Shown: one piece after another, positions 1 through 5,047 of the stretch
How the letters are laid out: each line of letters starts with the position of its first letter
Position numbering within the stretch: position 1 is the stretch's first letter
Made by a program: the position numbers and the translations under genes
NCBI GenBank assembly: GCA_903867845.1
Contig: CAIPSZ010000162.1
Location: 1 to 6,645 of the forward strand
Reading direction: 5' to 3'
From: Candidatus Kerfeldbacteria bacterium
GTDB taxonomy: Bacteria; Patescibacteriota; Patescibacteriia; PEXW01
Length of the DNA stretch: 6,645 bases
The notes under the pieces: generated by a model
The model's input: only the letters and a program-made list of their open reading frames with translations
What the model was told of the DNA's origin: nothing
Database searches by the model: none

Positions 1-161
1 AAGTCGACCACAAAGGTTACTACGTAATGCTGAATAACCCTTTGCAATTGCCCCATCGCGTAGTCGAAGGGTAGCGTGCCTTCATCCACGCGGCGGATGA
101 GCTCACTGGCACGGCGAGTGAGCTGGCCATACTGTTCGTCGTCGACACGTCTGCGCGTCAT
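1..161 (-). CDS. Small hypothetical protein, N-terminal 53 residues (3' end cut by window edge)
   Basis: I do not recognise a named family. The gene starts with ATG at 161-159 and runs open to the left edge. A strong GGAGG Shine-Dalgarno lies at 168-172, six bases before the start, which fixes the start and makes this a real gene although it is too short to stand out as an ORF. The visible protein begins MTRRRVDDEQYGQLTRR and is rich in charged residues. It contains the stretch DEGTLPFDYAMGQLQ and reads like a soluble helical protein with no signal peptide or membrane segment. From memory, short hypothetical proteins with a similar EGTLP..xxLQ segment occur in Parcubacteria, but this was not searched. 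It lies downstream of rnj on the same strand but is separated from it by a terminator and has its own likely promoter, so it is probably transcribed independently. Confidence 0.75.
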   Translation of the reverse strand, partial: MTRRRVDDEQYGQLTRRASELIRRVDEGTLPFDYAMGQLQRVIQHYVVTFVVD

Positions 162-166
162 GACAA

Positions 167-172
167 ACCTCC
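167..172 (-). promoter_or_regulatory. Shine-Dalgarno site of the small left-edge gene
   Basis: The minus strand reads GGAGGT here, with GGAGG six bases before ATG. It is the only convincing Shine-Dalgarno site in front of a gene in this window; rnj, secG, the binding protein and the two plus-strand genes show none. Confidence 0.75.
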
Positions 173-194
173 ATTAGTTGTAGGCATATTCACC

Positions 195-213
195 ATGTAC
201 CACTTTGGCACAT
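195..213 (-). other. Hairpin in the 5' leader of the left-edge gene
   Basis: On the minus strand ATGTGCC and GGTACAT can form a 7-bp stem (one G-U pair) with the 5-base loop AAAGT. It lies inside the roughly 95-base leader predicted from the promoter, about 22 bases upstream of the Shine-Dalgarno site. It could affect translation or be chance; there is no match to a riboswitch I know. Confidence 0.35.
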
Positions 214-263
214 AGAAATGGCGCCTGTTGTTTCGAATTATCAATGAATAGAAACAGTCAACT

Positions 264-292
264 AACCTATCAAAATTCATTGGCATTGTCAA
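264..292 (-). promoter_or_regulatory. Probable promoter of the left-edge gene
   Basis: A perfect -35 box TTGACA (minus strand, 292-287) is followed after exactly 17 bases by TAGGTT (269-264) as a weak -10 box. It lies just after the rnj terminator and would start a transcript near 257, giving a leader of about 95 bases. The secG promoter has the same layout, TTGACA-17-TAGGAT. Confidence 0.5.
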
Positions 293-302
293 TCCTGAAA
301 CC

Positions 303-329
303 AAAACCCCCGCCTTGGTAGGGCGGGGG
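303..329 (-). terminator. Rho-independent terminator of rnj
   Basis: On the minus strand an 8-bp perfect GC stem (CCCCCGCC with GGCGGGGG, 329-322 and 314-307) encloses a 7-base loop and is followed by TTTT (306-303). It lies 24 bases past the rnj stop codon, the expected place. On the plus strand no T-run follows, so it acts in one direction. Confidence 0.85.
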
Positions 330-352
330 AGTGTGTTGGGTTGTTTGATTGG

Positions 353-2098
353 CTACACATCCAGAATAACTGGAATAATCATTGGCCGGCGTTCGGTCTT
401 CACGAACAGGAACGTACCCAGATTGTCGCGGATGCGGGCGCTCAAGTAGCCTTCGTTGGCTTGCGTGCGTGAGTCCACGTCCTTGAGCAAAGCTTTCACC
501 TTCTTCTTGATCTCATCAATAAAGCGCGCGTTGGTCTTGGCGTACACGAAGCCGTTGGTAATAATGTTCGGCTCGCCGACCAGGGCGCCGGTTTCCCGAT
601 CCACGGTGGCAATGACGATGACCATGCCGTCGCTGGCCAGGGTCTGCCGGTCGCGCAGCACGACGTTCGACACGTCGCCCACGCCCAGCCCGTCTACGAA
701 CACGTAATCAGTGCGGACTTTCTGTGGCAGCAACTTCGGCTTGCCTTTGGTGAATTCCAGTACGTTGCCATTATCCAGCACGAACGTGCGCTCCTTGGGG
801 AAGCCTTCGCGCACGGCCAGCTTCTGCGCTTCTTTGAGGAAGAAGTGGTTGGCGTACACCGGCAGGAAGAACGTGGGGTGGATTTGGTGCAGCACGGCCA
901 TCATGTCGGCCGCGGTGCTGTGACCGCTGGAGTGCACGTCCATGATGTCACTATGGATGACATTATCCGAGAGGCGGTAGAGGTTGTCCTTGAGCCGCTG
1001 GATCGTCCGCTCGTTGCCCGGGATGACGGACGAGGAGAAGACGATGGTGTCGGTCTTGCGAATTTTCACCGTGCGGTGGTTGCCGTTGACGATGCGGGAG
1101 AGCGCCGCGTTGTTCTCGCCCTGCGCGCCCGTGCACAACACGATGACGCGACGGTCGGGGTAGTCGTGGATTTTCTCAATGGGGATCATCGCGTCTTTCT
1201 TCACGGCGATGTAGCCGAGCTGCTGGGCGATCTCGACGTTGTTCTTCATGCTGAAGCCATCCAGAGCAACTTTCTTGCCGAGCTTCTGCGCGAACTCCAG
1301 CACGTGCTTGATGCGCTCCAGCTGGCTGGAGAACGTGCCGATGATGATGCGGCCCGGTGCTTCGCGAATGAGCTTCTCCAGGTTGGCGTACATGACGCGC
1401 TCGGGCACGCGCTCCTTGGTGCTCATCGAGCCGAGGGATTCAAGCATCAGGATGGTCGGCTTGGGCAAGTTGCGCAACGCCGAGTACTCAATCTTCTTGC
1501 GATTCACGGGATCCACTTCGTACGTCCAGTCGCCCGGGTGGATGACGGTGCCGTGCGGCGTCTGAATGACTACGCCGACCGCGTCCATGATGGAGTGGTC
1601 CACGGGGAAGAAGCTGATTTGGAAGTTACCCAGACGGATTTTATCCGTGACATTCTTGATGACAATGGAGCGCAAGCGCTTGGCCGCACCTTTCTGCGCG
1701 TCTTCCATGCGGTGCTTCACCATGGCGAGCGTCAGCGGCCGGCCGACGACCATGGGGTAGCCGAGCTTCTCCAGCAGCAAGCCAGACGCACCAATGTGGT
1801 CCAAGTGGCCGTGGCTGAAGATGACGCCGCGGATGCGGTTCTCCTTACCCTTCAGGTAGGAGAGGTTGGGGATGATGTAGTCCACGCCGGGCATGTCTTC
1901 CTCGGGGAACTGCACGCCCATGTCCAGGATAATGATGTCCTGGTTGTACTCGAAGACGGTGCAGTTGCGACCGACTTCTTCATTGCCGCCGATGGGAATA
2001 ATGCGCAGGCAGTCCTTCGGCGGGAGGTTAATGCTGGGTTGTGGGGGGACGAACTTTGGTTGATTCGTCGGGGGTCGATTTCGATGTCGTTTTGACAT
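353..2098 (-). CDS. rnj: Ribonuclease J (metallo-beta-lactamase / beta-CASP ribonuclease), divergent
   Basis: RNase J is a cytoplasmic metal-dependent endo- and 5'-3' exoribonuclease in RNA decay and maturation. The 581-residue protein is slightly longer than the usual ~555 because of a basic, proline-rich N-terminal tail (residues 1-28). The order is: metallo-beta-lactamase half beginning LRIIPIGG (31-38) with motif 1 Asp59, motif 2 HGHLDH (96-101), motif 3 His168 and motif 4 Asp190; then beta-CASP with Glu220 as the motif A acid, GTFSSQLERIKHV (254-266), CTGAQGE (322-328) and SSSVIPGNE (355-363); motif B His393 in SSGH; and a C-terminal domain with VSNVVLRDR and GFVYAKT. The motif C histidine, normally in PVHGE, is Tyr415 (PVYAN). 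The ATG at 2098 is the only start before an upstream stop; no Shine-Dalgarno is seen. A strong terminator follows. The family is certain; full activity is less so. Confidence 0.93.
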   Translation of the reverse strand: MSKRHRNRPPTNQPKFVPPQPSINLPPKDCLRIIPIGGNEEVGRNCTVFEYNQDIIILDMGVQFPEEDMPGVDYIIPNLSYLKGKENRIRGVIFSHGHLDHIGASGLLLEKLGYPMVVGRPLTLAMVKHRMEDAQKGAAKRLRSIVIKNVTDKIRLGNFQISFFPVDHSIMDAVGVVIQTPHGTVIHPGDWTYEVDPVNRKKIEYSALRNLPKPTILMLESLGSMSTKERVPERVMYANLEKLIREAPGRIIIGTFSSQLERIKHVLEFAQKLGKKVALDGFSMKNNVEIAQQLGYIAVKKDAMIPIEKIHDYPDRRVIVLCTGAQGENNAALSRIVNGNHRTVKIRKTDTIVFSSSVIPGNERTIQRLKDNLYRLSDNVIHSDIMDVHSSGHSTAADMMAVLHQIHPTFFLPVYANHFFLKEAQKLAVREGFPKERTFVLDNGNVLEFTKGKPKLLPQKVRTDYVFVDGLGVGDVSNVVLRDRQTLASDGMVIVIATVDRETGALVGEPNIITNGFVYAKTNARFIDEIKKKVKALLKDVDSRTQANEGYLSARIRDNLGTFLFVKTERRPMIIPVILDV

Positions 2099-2171
2099 TT
2101 GGGTATTTGGTAATTCAGGAACGAGAGATGCAGAATTCGGAAATGAGTTTTATATTCTTTTGTTTTGGGGT

Positions 2172-2222
2172 CCCCGCGAACGTGGCACGGACGAGCGAAG
2201 CGAGGAGTACGCGTTCGTGGGG
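2172..2222. repeat. Long hairpin between rnj and tRNA-Leu
   Basis: CCCCGCGAACG (2172-2182) pairs with CGTTCGTGGGG (2212-2222) over 11 bp with one G-T pair. No T-run follows on either strand, so it is not a standard terminator. Part of the arm (TCCCCGCGAA) and of the loop (GCGAAGCGAG) recur at 2786-2800, suggesting a dispersed intergenic repeat. Confidence 0.5.
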
Positions 2223-2231
2223 CTATACGTA

Positions 2232-2294
2232 GTTTCACCTTGAGGGCGGAGCGGGATGTGCGTCAGCCATCACGCGCAGCTCGAAAGGTGAAAC
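2232..2294 (-). repeat. 10-bp inverted repeat just downstream of tRNA-Leu
   Basis: GTTTCACCTT (2232-2241) and AAGGTGAAAC (2285-2294) are perfect complements around a 43-base loop that holds a smaller GCGT/ACGC hairpin. The outer arm begins four bases past the tRNA CCA end, so the structure would form in the tRNA precursor trailer. GTTTCACC also occurs in the D-arm of the tRNA and in its broken copy, and the left arm (TATACGTAGTTTCACC) resembles TATACCAGTTTCACC of the tRNA, so it may be a further tRNA-derived fragment. Confidence 0.45.
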
Positions 2295-2298
2295 AAGT

Positions 2299-2385
2299 TG
2301 GTGCCGGAGAGAGGACTTGAACCTCCAAGGGATTGCTCCCACACGGCTCTGAACCGTGCGTGTATACCAGTTTCACCACTCCGGC
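2299..2385 (-). tRNA. tRNA-Leu, anticodon CAG
   Basis: The minus strand folds as a class II tRNA of 87 bases. The acceptor GCCGGAG (2385-2379) pairs with CTCCGGC (2309-2303). The D-arm holds AACTGG. The anticodon stem CACGG/CCGTG carries the loop TTCAGAG, giving anticodon CAG. A long variable arm (stem GGGA/TCCC) follows, and the T-arm has the loop TTCAAGT. The discriminator base is A and the terminal CCA is encoded (2301-2299), so no CCA addition is needed. The anticodon reads CTG leucine codons. The tRNA lies upstream of rnj on the same strand and could share a transcript with it. Confidence 0.96.
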
Positions 2386-2409
2386 CCGCTCGTGAAGAAA
2401 ATGATTTAT

Positions 2410-2415
2410 TTTATA
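2410..2415 (-). promoter_or_regulatory. Possible -10 box for tRNA-Leu
   Basis: TATAAA on the minus strand, in an AT-rich stretch, lies 24 bases before the tRNA 5' end and would start transcription about 18 bases upstream of it. No good -35 box is seen at the right distance, so this is a weak call. Confidence 0.3.
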
Positions 2416-2486
2416 ACACATTGGTACCGTGCTAACCGGGGCAGTCCGGTGCCTGCGGCGTATCGGCATGCCCGCCTCGTACCGCA

Positions 2487-2508
2487 CGAAGCCAAGCAGT
2501 TGGCTTCG
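2487..2508. repeat. Perfect 9-bp hairpin with GCAG tetraloop
   Basis: CGAAGCCAA (2487-2495) and TTGGCTTCG (2500-2508) are exact complements around the 4-base loop GCAG. No T-run lies on either side, so it is not a normal terminator. It lies 15 bases beyond the broken tRNA copy, in the direction where the tRNA 3' half would have been. Confidence 0.5.
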
Positions 2509-2522
2509 CTTGTGGACTCGGC

Positions 2523-2631
2523 CCCACACGGCTCTGAACCGTGCGTGTATACCACTCTGCACTAGTCACTCCGTTCCGGTTCAGGGTGCCGTGAATCCTT
2601 TCGTGGTGCACGGCAGTTTCACCACTCCGGC
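2523..2631 (-). pseudogene. Interrupted partial copy of tRNA-Leu
   Basis: Two segments repeat the intact tRNA exactly: 32 bases at 2523-2554 match 2338-2369 (part of the variable arm, the anticodon arm and part of the D-arm), and 18 bases at 2614-2631 match 2368-2385 (D-loop to the acceptor 5' end). They are in the right order but split by 59 extra bases (2555-2613) in what would be the D-loop, with the junction bases CA present on both sides. The insert side contains a 7-bp stem, TGCCGTG/CACGGCA (2587-2593 and 2609-2615). The T-arm and the acceptor 3' strand are absent, so it cannot give a normal tRNA. Duplication followed by insertion and loss is the simplest reading. Confidence 0.6.
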
Positions 2632-2686
2632 ATGTACTTCAGTTGTAGCAACCTTTCTTTCAAGCGTACAACCTGGATACCCTCAC

Positions 2687-2725
2687 CTGCCCTCCGGGCA
2701 TTCTCTCCCAAAGGGAGAGGAGGGG
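2687..2725. repeat. Tandem hairpins of an intergenic repeat type
   Basis: TGCCCTCCGGGCA forms a 5-bp hairpin, followed at once by CTCTCCC-AAA-GGGAGAG (2703-2719, 7-bp stem, 3-base loop) and a G-rich run. The paired layout with short loops resembles dispersed palindromic intergenic elements; copy number cannot be judged from one window. Confidence 0.45.
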
Positions 2726-2875
2726 AAGATCCCATCGCAACGAAGGAGGAGGATCAAGCTTGCCTTGTCCGACGACTGCGGCTTGTCCCCGCGAAGCGAG
2801 AGCGGCGACTCCTTGATGGGAAAGGGGGAGTCGGGAGGGGCCGCAGGCGGGTGCGACCCATTGGGAGCACCCTGG

Positions 2876-2898
2876 AAAAACCGAAGGTGTCCCACCCC
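2876..2898 (-). terminator. Probable weak terminator of the secG-binding protein operon
   Basis: Five bases past the stop codon of the binding-protein gene the minus strand reads GGGGTG-GGA-CACCTT, a 6-bp stem with two G-U pairs and a 3-base loop, then CGG and TTTTT. Position and T-run fit a rho-independent terminator, but the stem is weak and CGG separates it from the T-run. Confidence 0.4.
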
Positions 2899-2902
2899 GA
2901 TT

Positions 2903-4720
2903 TTACGGGTTCCACTTCCACACGTGCTTCGTCTTGACGTACCAGCTGGCAACGTCCAGGAAACGATTCGCCGCACTGAGGAGGGTCGGCGCCGACGTCG
3001 AGCGCAGGCGTCCAGGCTGGACCACCAGTGCATAGGATTGGTAGAGGAAAATGGCGGGAGCGTCCGCTTGGATGGCACTATCTACTTTGGCGTACGACGT
3101 GGCTTCATCGGCCGCACTCTGCGTGGTGGTGTGGCTGTCGTTCAGGAGCTTGTCCATGTCCTTATTGTAGTAGCTCGTCAGGTTCAAGCCGGGGTCGTAG
3201 CTCTGGGTGGAATTCCAGAATGGGTAGAGGTCCAAGCTAGCGTCGTAGCGGTCCGAGAAGAGGATGACATCGAACTGTCGGCCCTTGATGGCGTCCTTTG
3301 CAATCGTCGATGGGTCAATAGCATTCACCGTGACCGTGGCACCGAGCGCGGTCCAGTTATCCACGAGTACCTTGGCAATGTCCGTGTACTCCTTCACATC
3401 TGGAACCGTGAGCGTGAAGCTCAAGCTCTGACTCTTCTTCTTGAACACATTGCCATCCTTTGCCCAGCCGGCATCAGTGAGGAGTTTCGTTGCGGCGGTG
3501 AGGTCAGCTTTCTGTGCGGTTGGGGCAGCGGTCTGGCCACCCGGCATGCCGGGCAGGACCGGGCCGTTCGTCGCGTTCGCGCCAGGCCGGCCCGCAGCAA
3601 TCACCGCTTGCTGGTCCGTGGCTGCACGGAGCGCCAAACGGACTTCTTTAGTGAAGAGCGCGTTTTTCACATTGAAGAAGGCGGCAACAACTTGCGGGAG
3701 TGCAATGTTCGTCGCGGTTATCCCGCGCACGCGTCGCGCCTTAGTGAAGACGTCGGTGCTGATAAGTCGCGCGCCGTCTGCTTGTCCCTTGGCTAGCGCA
3801 TCCACCGCGCCCGTTGCATCGTCCACGAAGCGAAGGTGGAATGTGCCAATCCTCGCCAGCGTCGTGGCATGGGCAAAGCGTTCCAGCGTCATACCAGTAA
3901 CGCCACCGAGTTTTTCCTTCTTGGTAATTTCCTTGAACGCGAATGGTCCGCTACCGACGGGCTTCACGTTGTACTCGGACGTACCCATAGCCGCGGGCGG
4001 GATGTCTGACCAGATGTGGCTGGGCAGGATGCCCGTGGTAAGGAGCTGTTCATTCGTTGGATTCGCCTTGTCAAAGGTAAAGGTTACTGTCTGGTCATCC
4101 GGGGTCGTCACCTTCAGGTTGCGCGCGCTGCTATAGAGCGGGCTGGCCACATTCGGATCTTGAATGGTATCAAAGGTGAACTGCACGTCGCCGCTGTTCA
4201 ACGGTTGCCCATCCTGCCAGGTGAGGTTGGGTTTGAGCGTGACCGTCCAGACCTTGCCGTCACTGCTCGTGGTTGTGTTCTGCGCCAGGTCGTTCGCGTA
4301 CGTACCATCGGCTTGCACCCGCTGGAGGCCATTGAAGATGAGCGGGGTGAGCTCCAGGTCCACATCGCTCGTGGCGAGCACGGGGTTTAGGTACCGTGGT
4401 GAGCCAATGATCGCTTCGGTGTAGCTCCCGCCCGTGGTTGGTTCAGGAATCCAGTGGCGATTGATGTACCGGCCGACGAGTAGCGCTGCCGAGGCGAAGA
4501 GGAGGAAGAGGGAGATGCGGAAGACCACACCCTCGCGCTTACCCAGGAAGCGGAAGAGGTAGGTGAACTGCGTGCTGGTTGGCCAGCGAGAGGTATTCAA
4601 GTTCTGGACGAACGCGTGGTCCTGGTCCAGCGAGACGGCTGGCGCGCTCTTCGGGGTTCGTGAAAATCGACCGGCGAGCCGCCGGACGCGGGGAGTGAGC
4701 CACGAGAAAGGATTACGCAC
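2903..4720 (-). CDS. Membrane-anchored family 5 (OppA/DppA-like) extracellular solute-binding protein
   Basis: The family binds peptides, nickel or similar ligands outside the membrane and hands them to an ABC importer. The 605-residue protein has a basic N-terminal tail (1-64), one membrane segment at about 65-83 (FRISLFLLFASAALLVG) and then the binding domain. Family features include YLNPVLATSDVDLELTPLIF (110-129), WTVTLKPNLTWQDGQPLNSG (158-177), PVGSGPFAFKE (254-264) and an FFNVKN segment (348-353) before a helix with RLALRAATDQ. There is no lipobox and no cysteine in the protein, so it is anchored by the helix. The start is GTG at 4720-4718, two bases after the secG stop, with no Shine-Dalgarno; translation is probably coupled to secG. 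No permease or ATPase gene is nearby, so the ligand and even a transport role are unknown. Confidence 0.88.
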   Translation of the reverse strand: MRNPFSWLTPRVRRLAGRFSRTPKSAPAVSLDQDHAFVQNLNTSRWPTSTQFTYLFRFLGKREGVVFRISLFLLFASAALLVGRYINRHWIPEPTTGGSYTEAIIGSPRYLNPVLATSDVDLELTPLIFNGLQRVQADGTYANDLAQNTTTSSDGKVWTVTLKPNLTWQDGQPLNSGDVQFTFDTIQDPNVASPLYSSARNLKVTTPDDQTVTFTFDKANPTNEQLLTTGILPSHIWSDIPPAAMGTSEYNVKPVGSGPFAFKEITKKEKLGGVTGMTLERFAHATTLARIGTFHLRFVDDATGAVDALAKGQADGARLISTDVFTKARRVRGITATNIALPQVVAAFFNVKNALFTKEVRLALRAATDQQAVIAAGRPGANATNGPVLPGMPGGQTAAPTAQKADLTAATKLLTDAGWAKDGNVFKKKSQSLSFTLTVPDVKEYTDIAKVLVDNWTALGATVTVNAIDPSTIAKDAIKGRQFDVILFSDRYDASLDLYPFWNSTQSYDPGLNLTSYYNKDMDKLLNDSHTTTQSAADEATSYAKVDSAIQADAPAIFLYQSYALVVQPGRLRSTSAPTLLSAANRFLDVASWYVKTKHVWKWNP

Positions 4721-4722
4721 AG

Positions 4723-4956
4723 TTAGGCAGTAGACGGGAGGATGAGCGTAGCAATAGCCGCGCCCGCGAAGAGAACGCCCAGGATGATCGTGCCAATGAA
4801 GAGCACGCGCTCGGCGCCCCGCTTGGTCCGGTACACGTTTCCCTCACCGCCAAAGACCGCCCCAAGACCCGCGCCTTTCGATTGGAGCAGGACAAAAATG
4901 GTCAGGAGGACCGCAGTAGTGATTTCGACAATAGCAAGAATACGATTCCAATTCAT
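4723..4956 (-). CDS. secG: Preprotein translocase subunit SecG
   Basis: SecG is the small membrane subunit of the SecYEG protein-conducting channel. The 77-residue protein has two membrane helices (about 5-24 and 51-73) joined by the conserved loop LLQSKGAGLGAVFGG (23-37) with the following TKRGAER (44-50), which together identify the family; the length is typical. I chose ATG at 4956-4954. The longer option, GTG at 4983, adds nine residues but would lie inside the predicted promoter, and the family normally begins close to the first helix. The predicted transcription start is only about five bases before the ATG, and no Shine-Dalgarno is present, so translation may be nearly leaderless. The solute-binding protein gene follows after two bases in the same operon. 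Confidence 0.92.
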   Translation of the reverse strand: MNWNRILAIVEITTAVLLTIFVLLQSKGAGLGAVFGGEGNVYRTKRGAERVLFIGTIILGVLFAGAAIATLILPSTA

Positions 4957-4967
4957 ACGTGGGTTGT

Positions 4968-4996
4968 ATCCTACAATGTTCACGTTCGTTTGTCAA
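4968..4996 (-). promoter_or_regulatory. secG operon promoter
   Basis: The minus strand has a perfect -35 box TTGACA (4996-4991), a spacer of exactly 17 bases and the -10 box TAGGAT (4973-4968, four of six consensus bases). The predicted start near 4961 leaves about five bases before the secG ATG. Confidence 0.6.
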
Positions 4997-5018
4997 TCCC
5001 ATTGTATTCTGCCATACT
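4990..5018 (+). promoter_or_regulatory. Possible divergent promoter for the plus-strand surface-protein genes
   Basis: TTGTCA (4990-4995) is followed after 17 bases by CATACT (5013-5018, four of six). Its -35 box overlaps that of the secG promoter on the opposite strand. An alternative is TTGTAT (5002-5007), 16 bases, TACATT (5024-5029). The first would give a leader of about 23 bases without a Shine-Dalgarno sequence. Confidence 0.4.
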
Positions 5019-5047
5019 TCGGGTACATTCGTTTACCACAAACACCT

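Larger units (their letters stand above)
2386..2902. other. Gene-free, hairpin-rich intergenic block
   Basis: About 520 bases between the binding-protein gene and tRNA-Leu hold no credible gene; the ORFs crossing it are tRNA translations or antisense. It contains a possible tRNA -10 box, hairpin ACCGG/CCGGT (2435-2450), a 9-bp hairpin (2487-2508), a broken tRNA-Leu copy (2523-2631), a purine/pyrimidine hairpin pair (2687-2719), a repeat shared with 2171-2204 (2786-2800), a 6-bp plus 3-bp hairpin (GGGTGC/GCACCC, 2849-2872) and a probable terminator (2876-2898). It looks like accumulated repeat and tRNA debris. Confidence 0.6.

Noticed and set aside
845..2095. 416-residue plus-strand ORF
   Set aside because: It is fully antisense to rnj, with a His/Val/Asp-rich composition typical of the shadow of a GC-rich gene, and has no recognisable domain.
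2172..2222. Terminator for tRNA-Leu
   Set aside because: The stem is strong, but no T-run follows on either strand.
1852..2238. 128-residue minus-strand ORF overlapping the rnj start
   Set aside because: It lies out of frame within the rnj coding sequence and is rich in Arg/Ser/Thr/Pro, a shadow of the conserved RNase J N-terminus.
2263..2562. 99-residue minus-strand ORF across the tRNA region
   Set aside because: Its C-terminal part is the translation of tRNA-Leu itself (AGVVKLVYTHGSEPCG...), a classic false gene.
2555..2613. Group I intron in a tRNA-Leu gene
   Set aside because: The insert is 59 bases, far too short for a group I intron, it lies in the D-loop rather than the anticodon loop, and the 3' half of the tRNA is missing.
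2429..3796. 455-residue plus-strand ORF
   Set aside because: It runs through the broken tRNA copy and repeats and then antisense to the solute-binding protein; no domain is seen.
4957..4983. GTG start at 4983 for secG
   Set aside because: It would overlap the -10 box of the predicted secG promoter and add nine residues unlike the family N-terminus; ATG at 4956 fits better.
4742..5047. N-terminal extension of the first plus-strand surface protein
   Set aside because: The extra 102 residues are antisense to secG and upstream of the predicted promoter; the sequence from ATG 5048 gives a normal short N-terminus and membrane helix.
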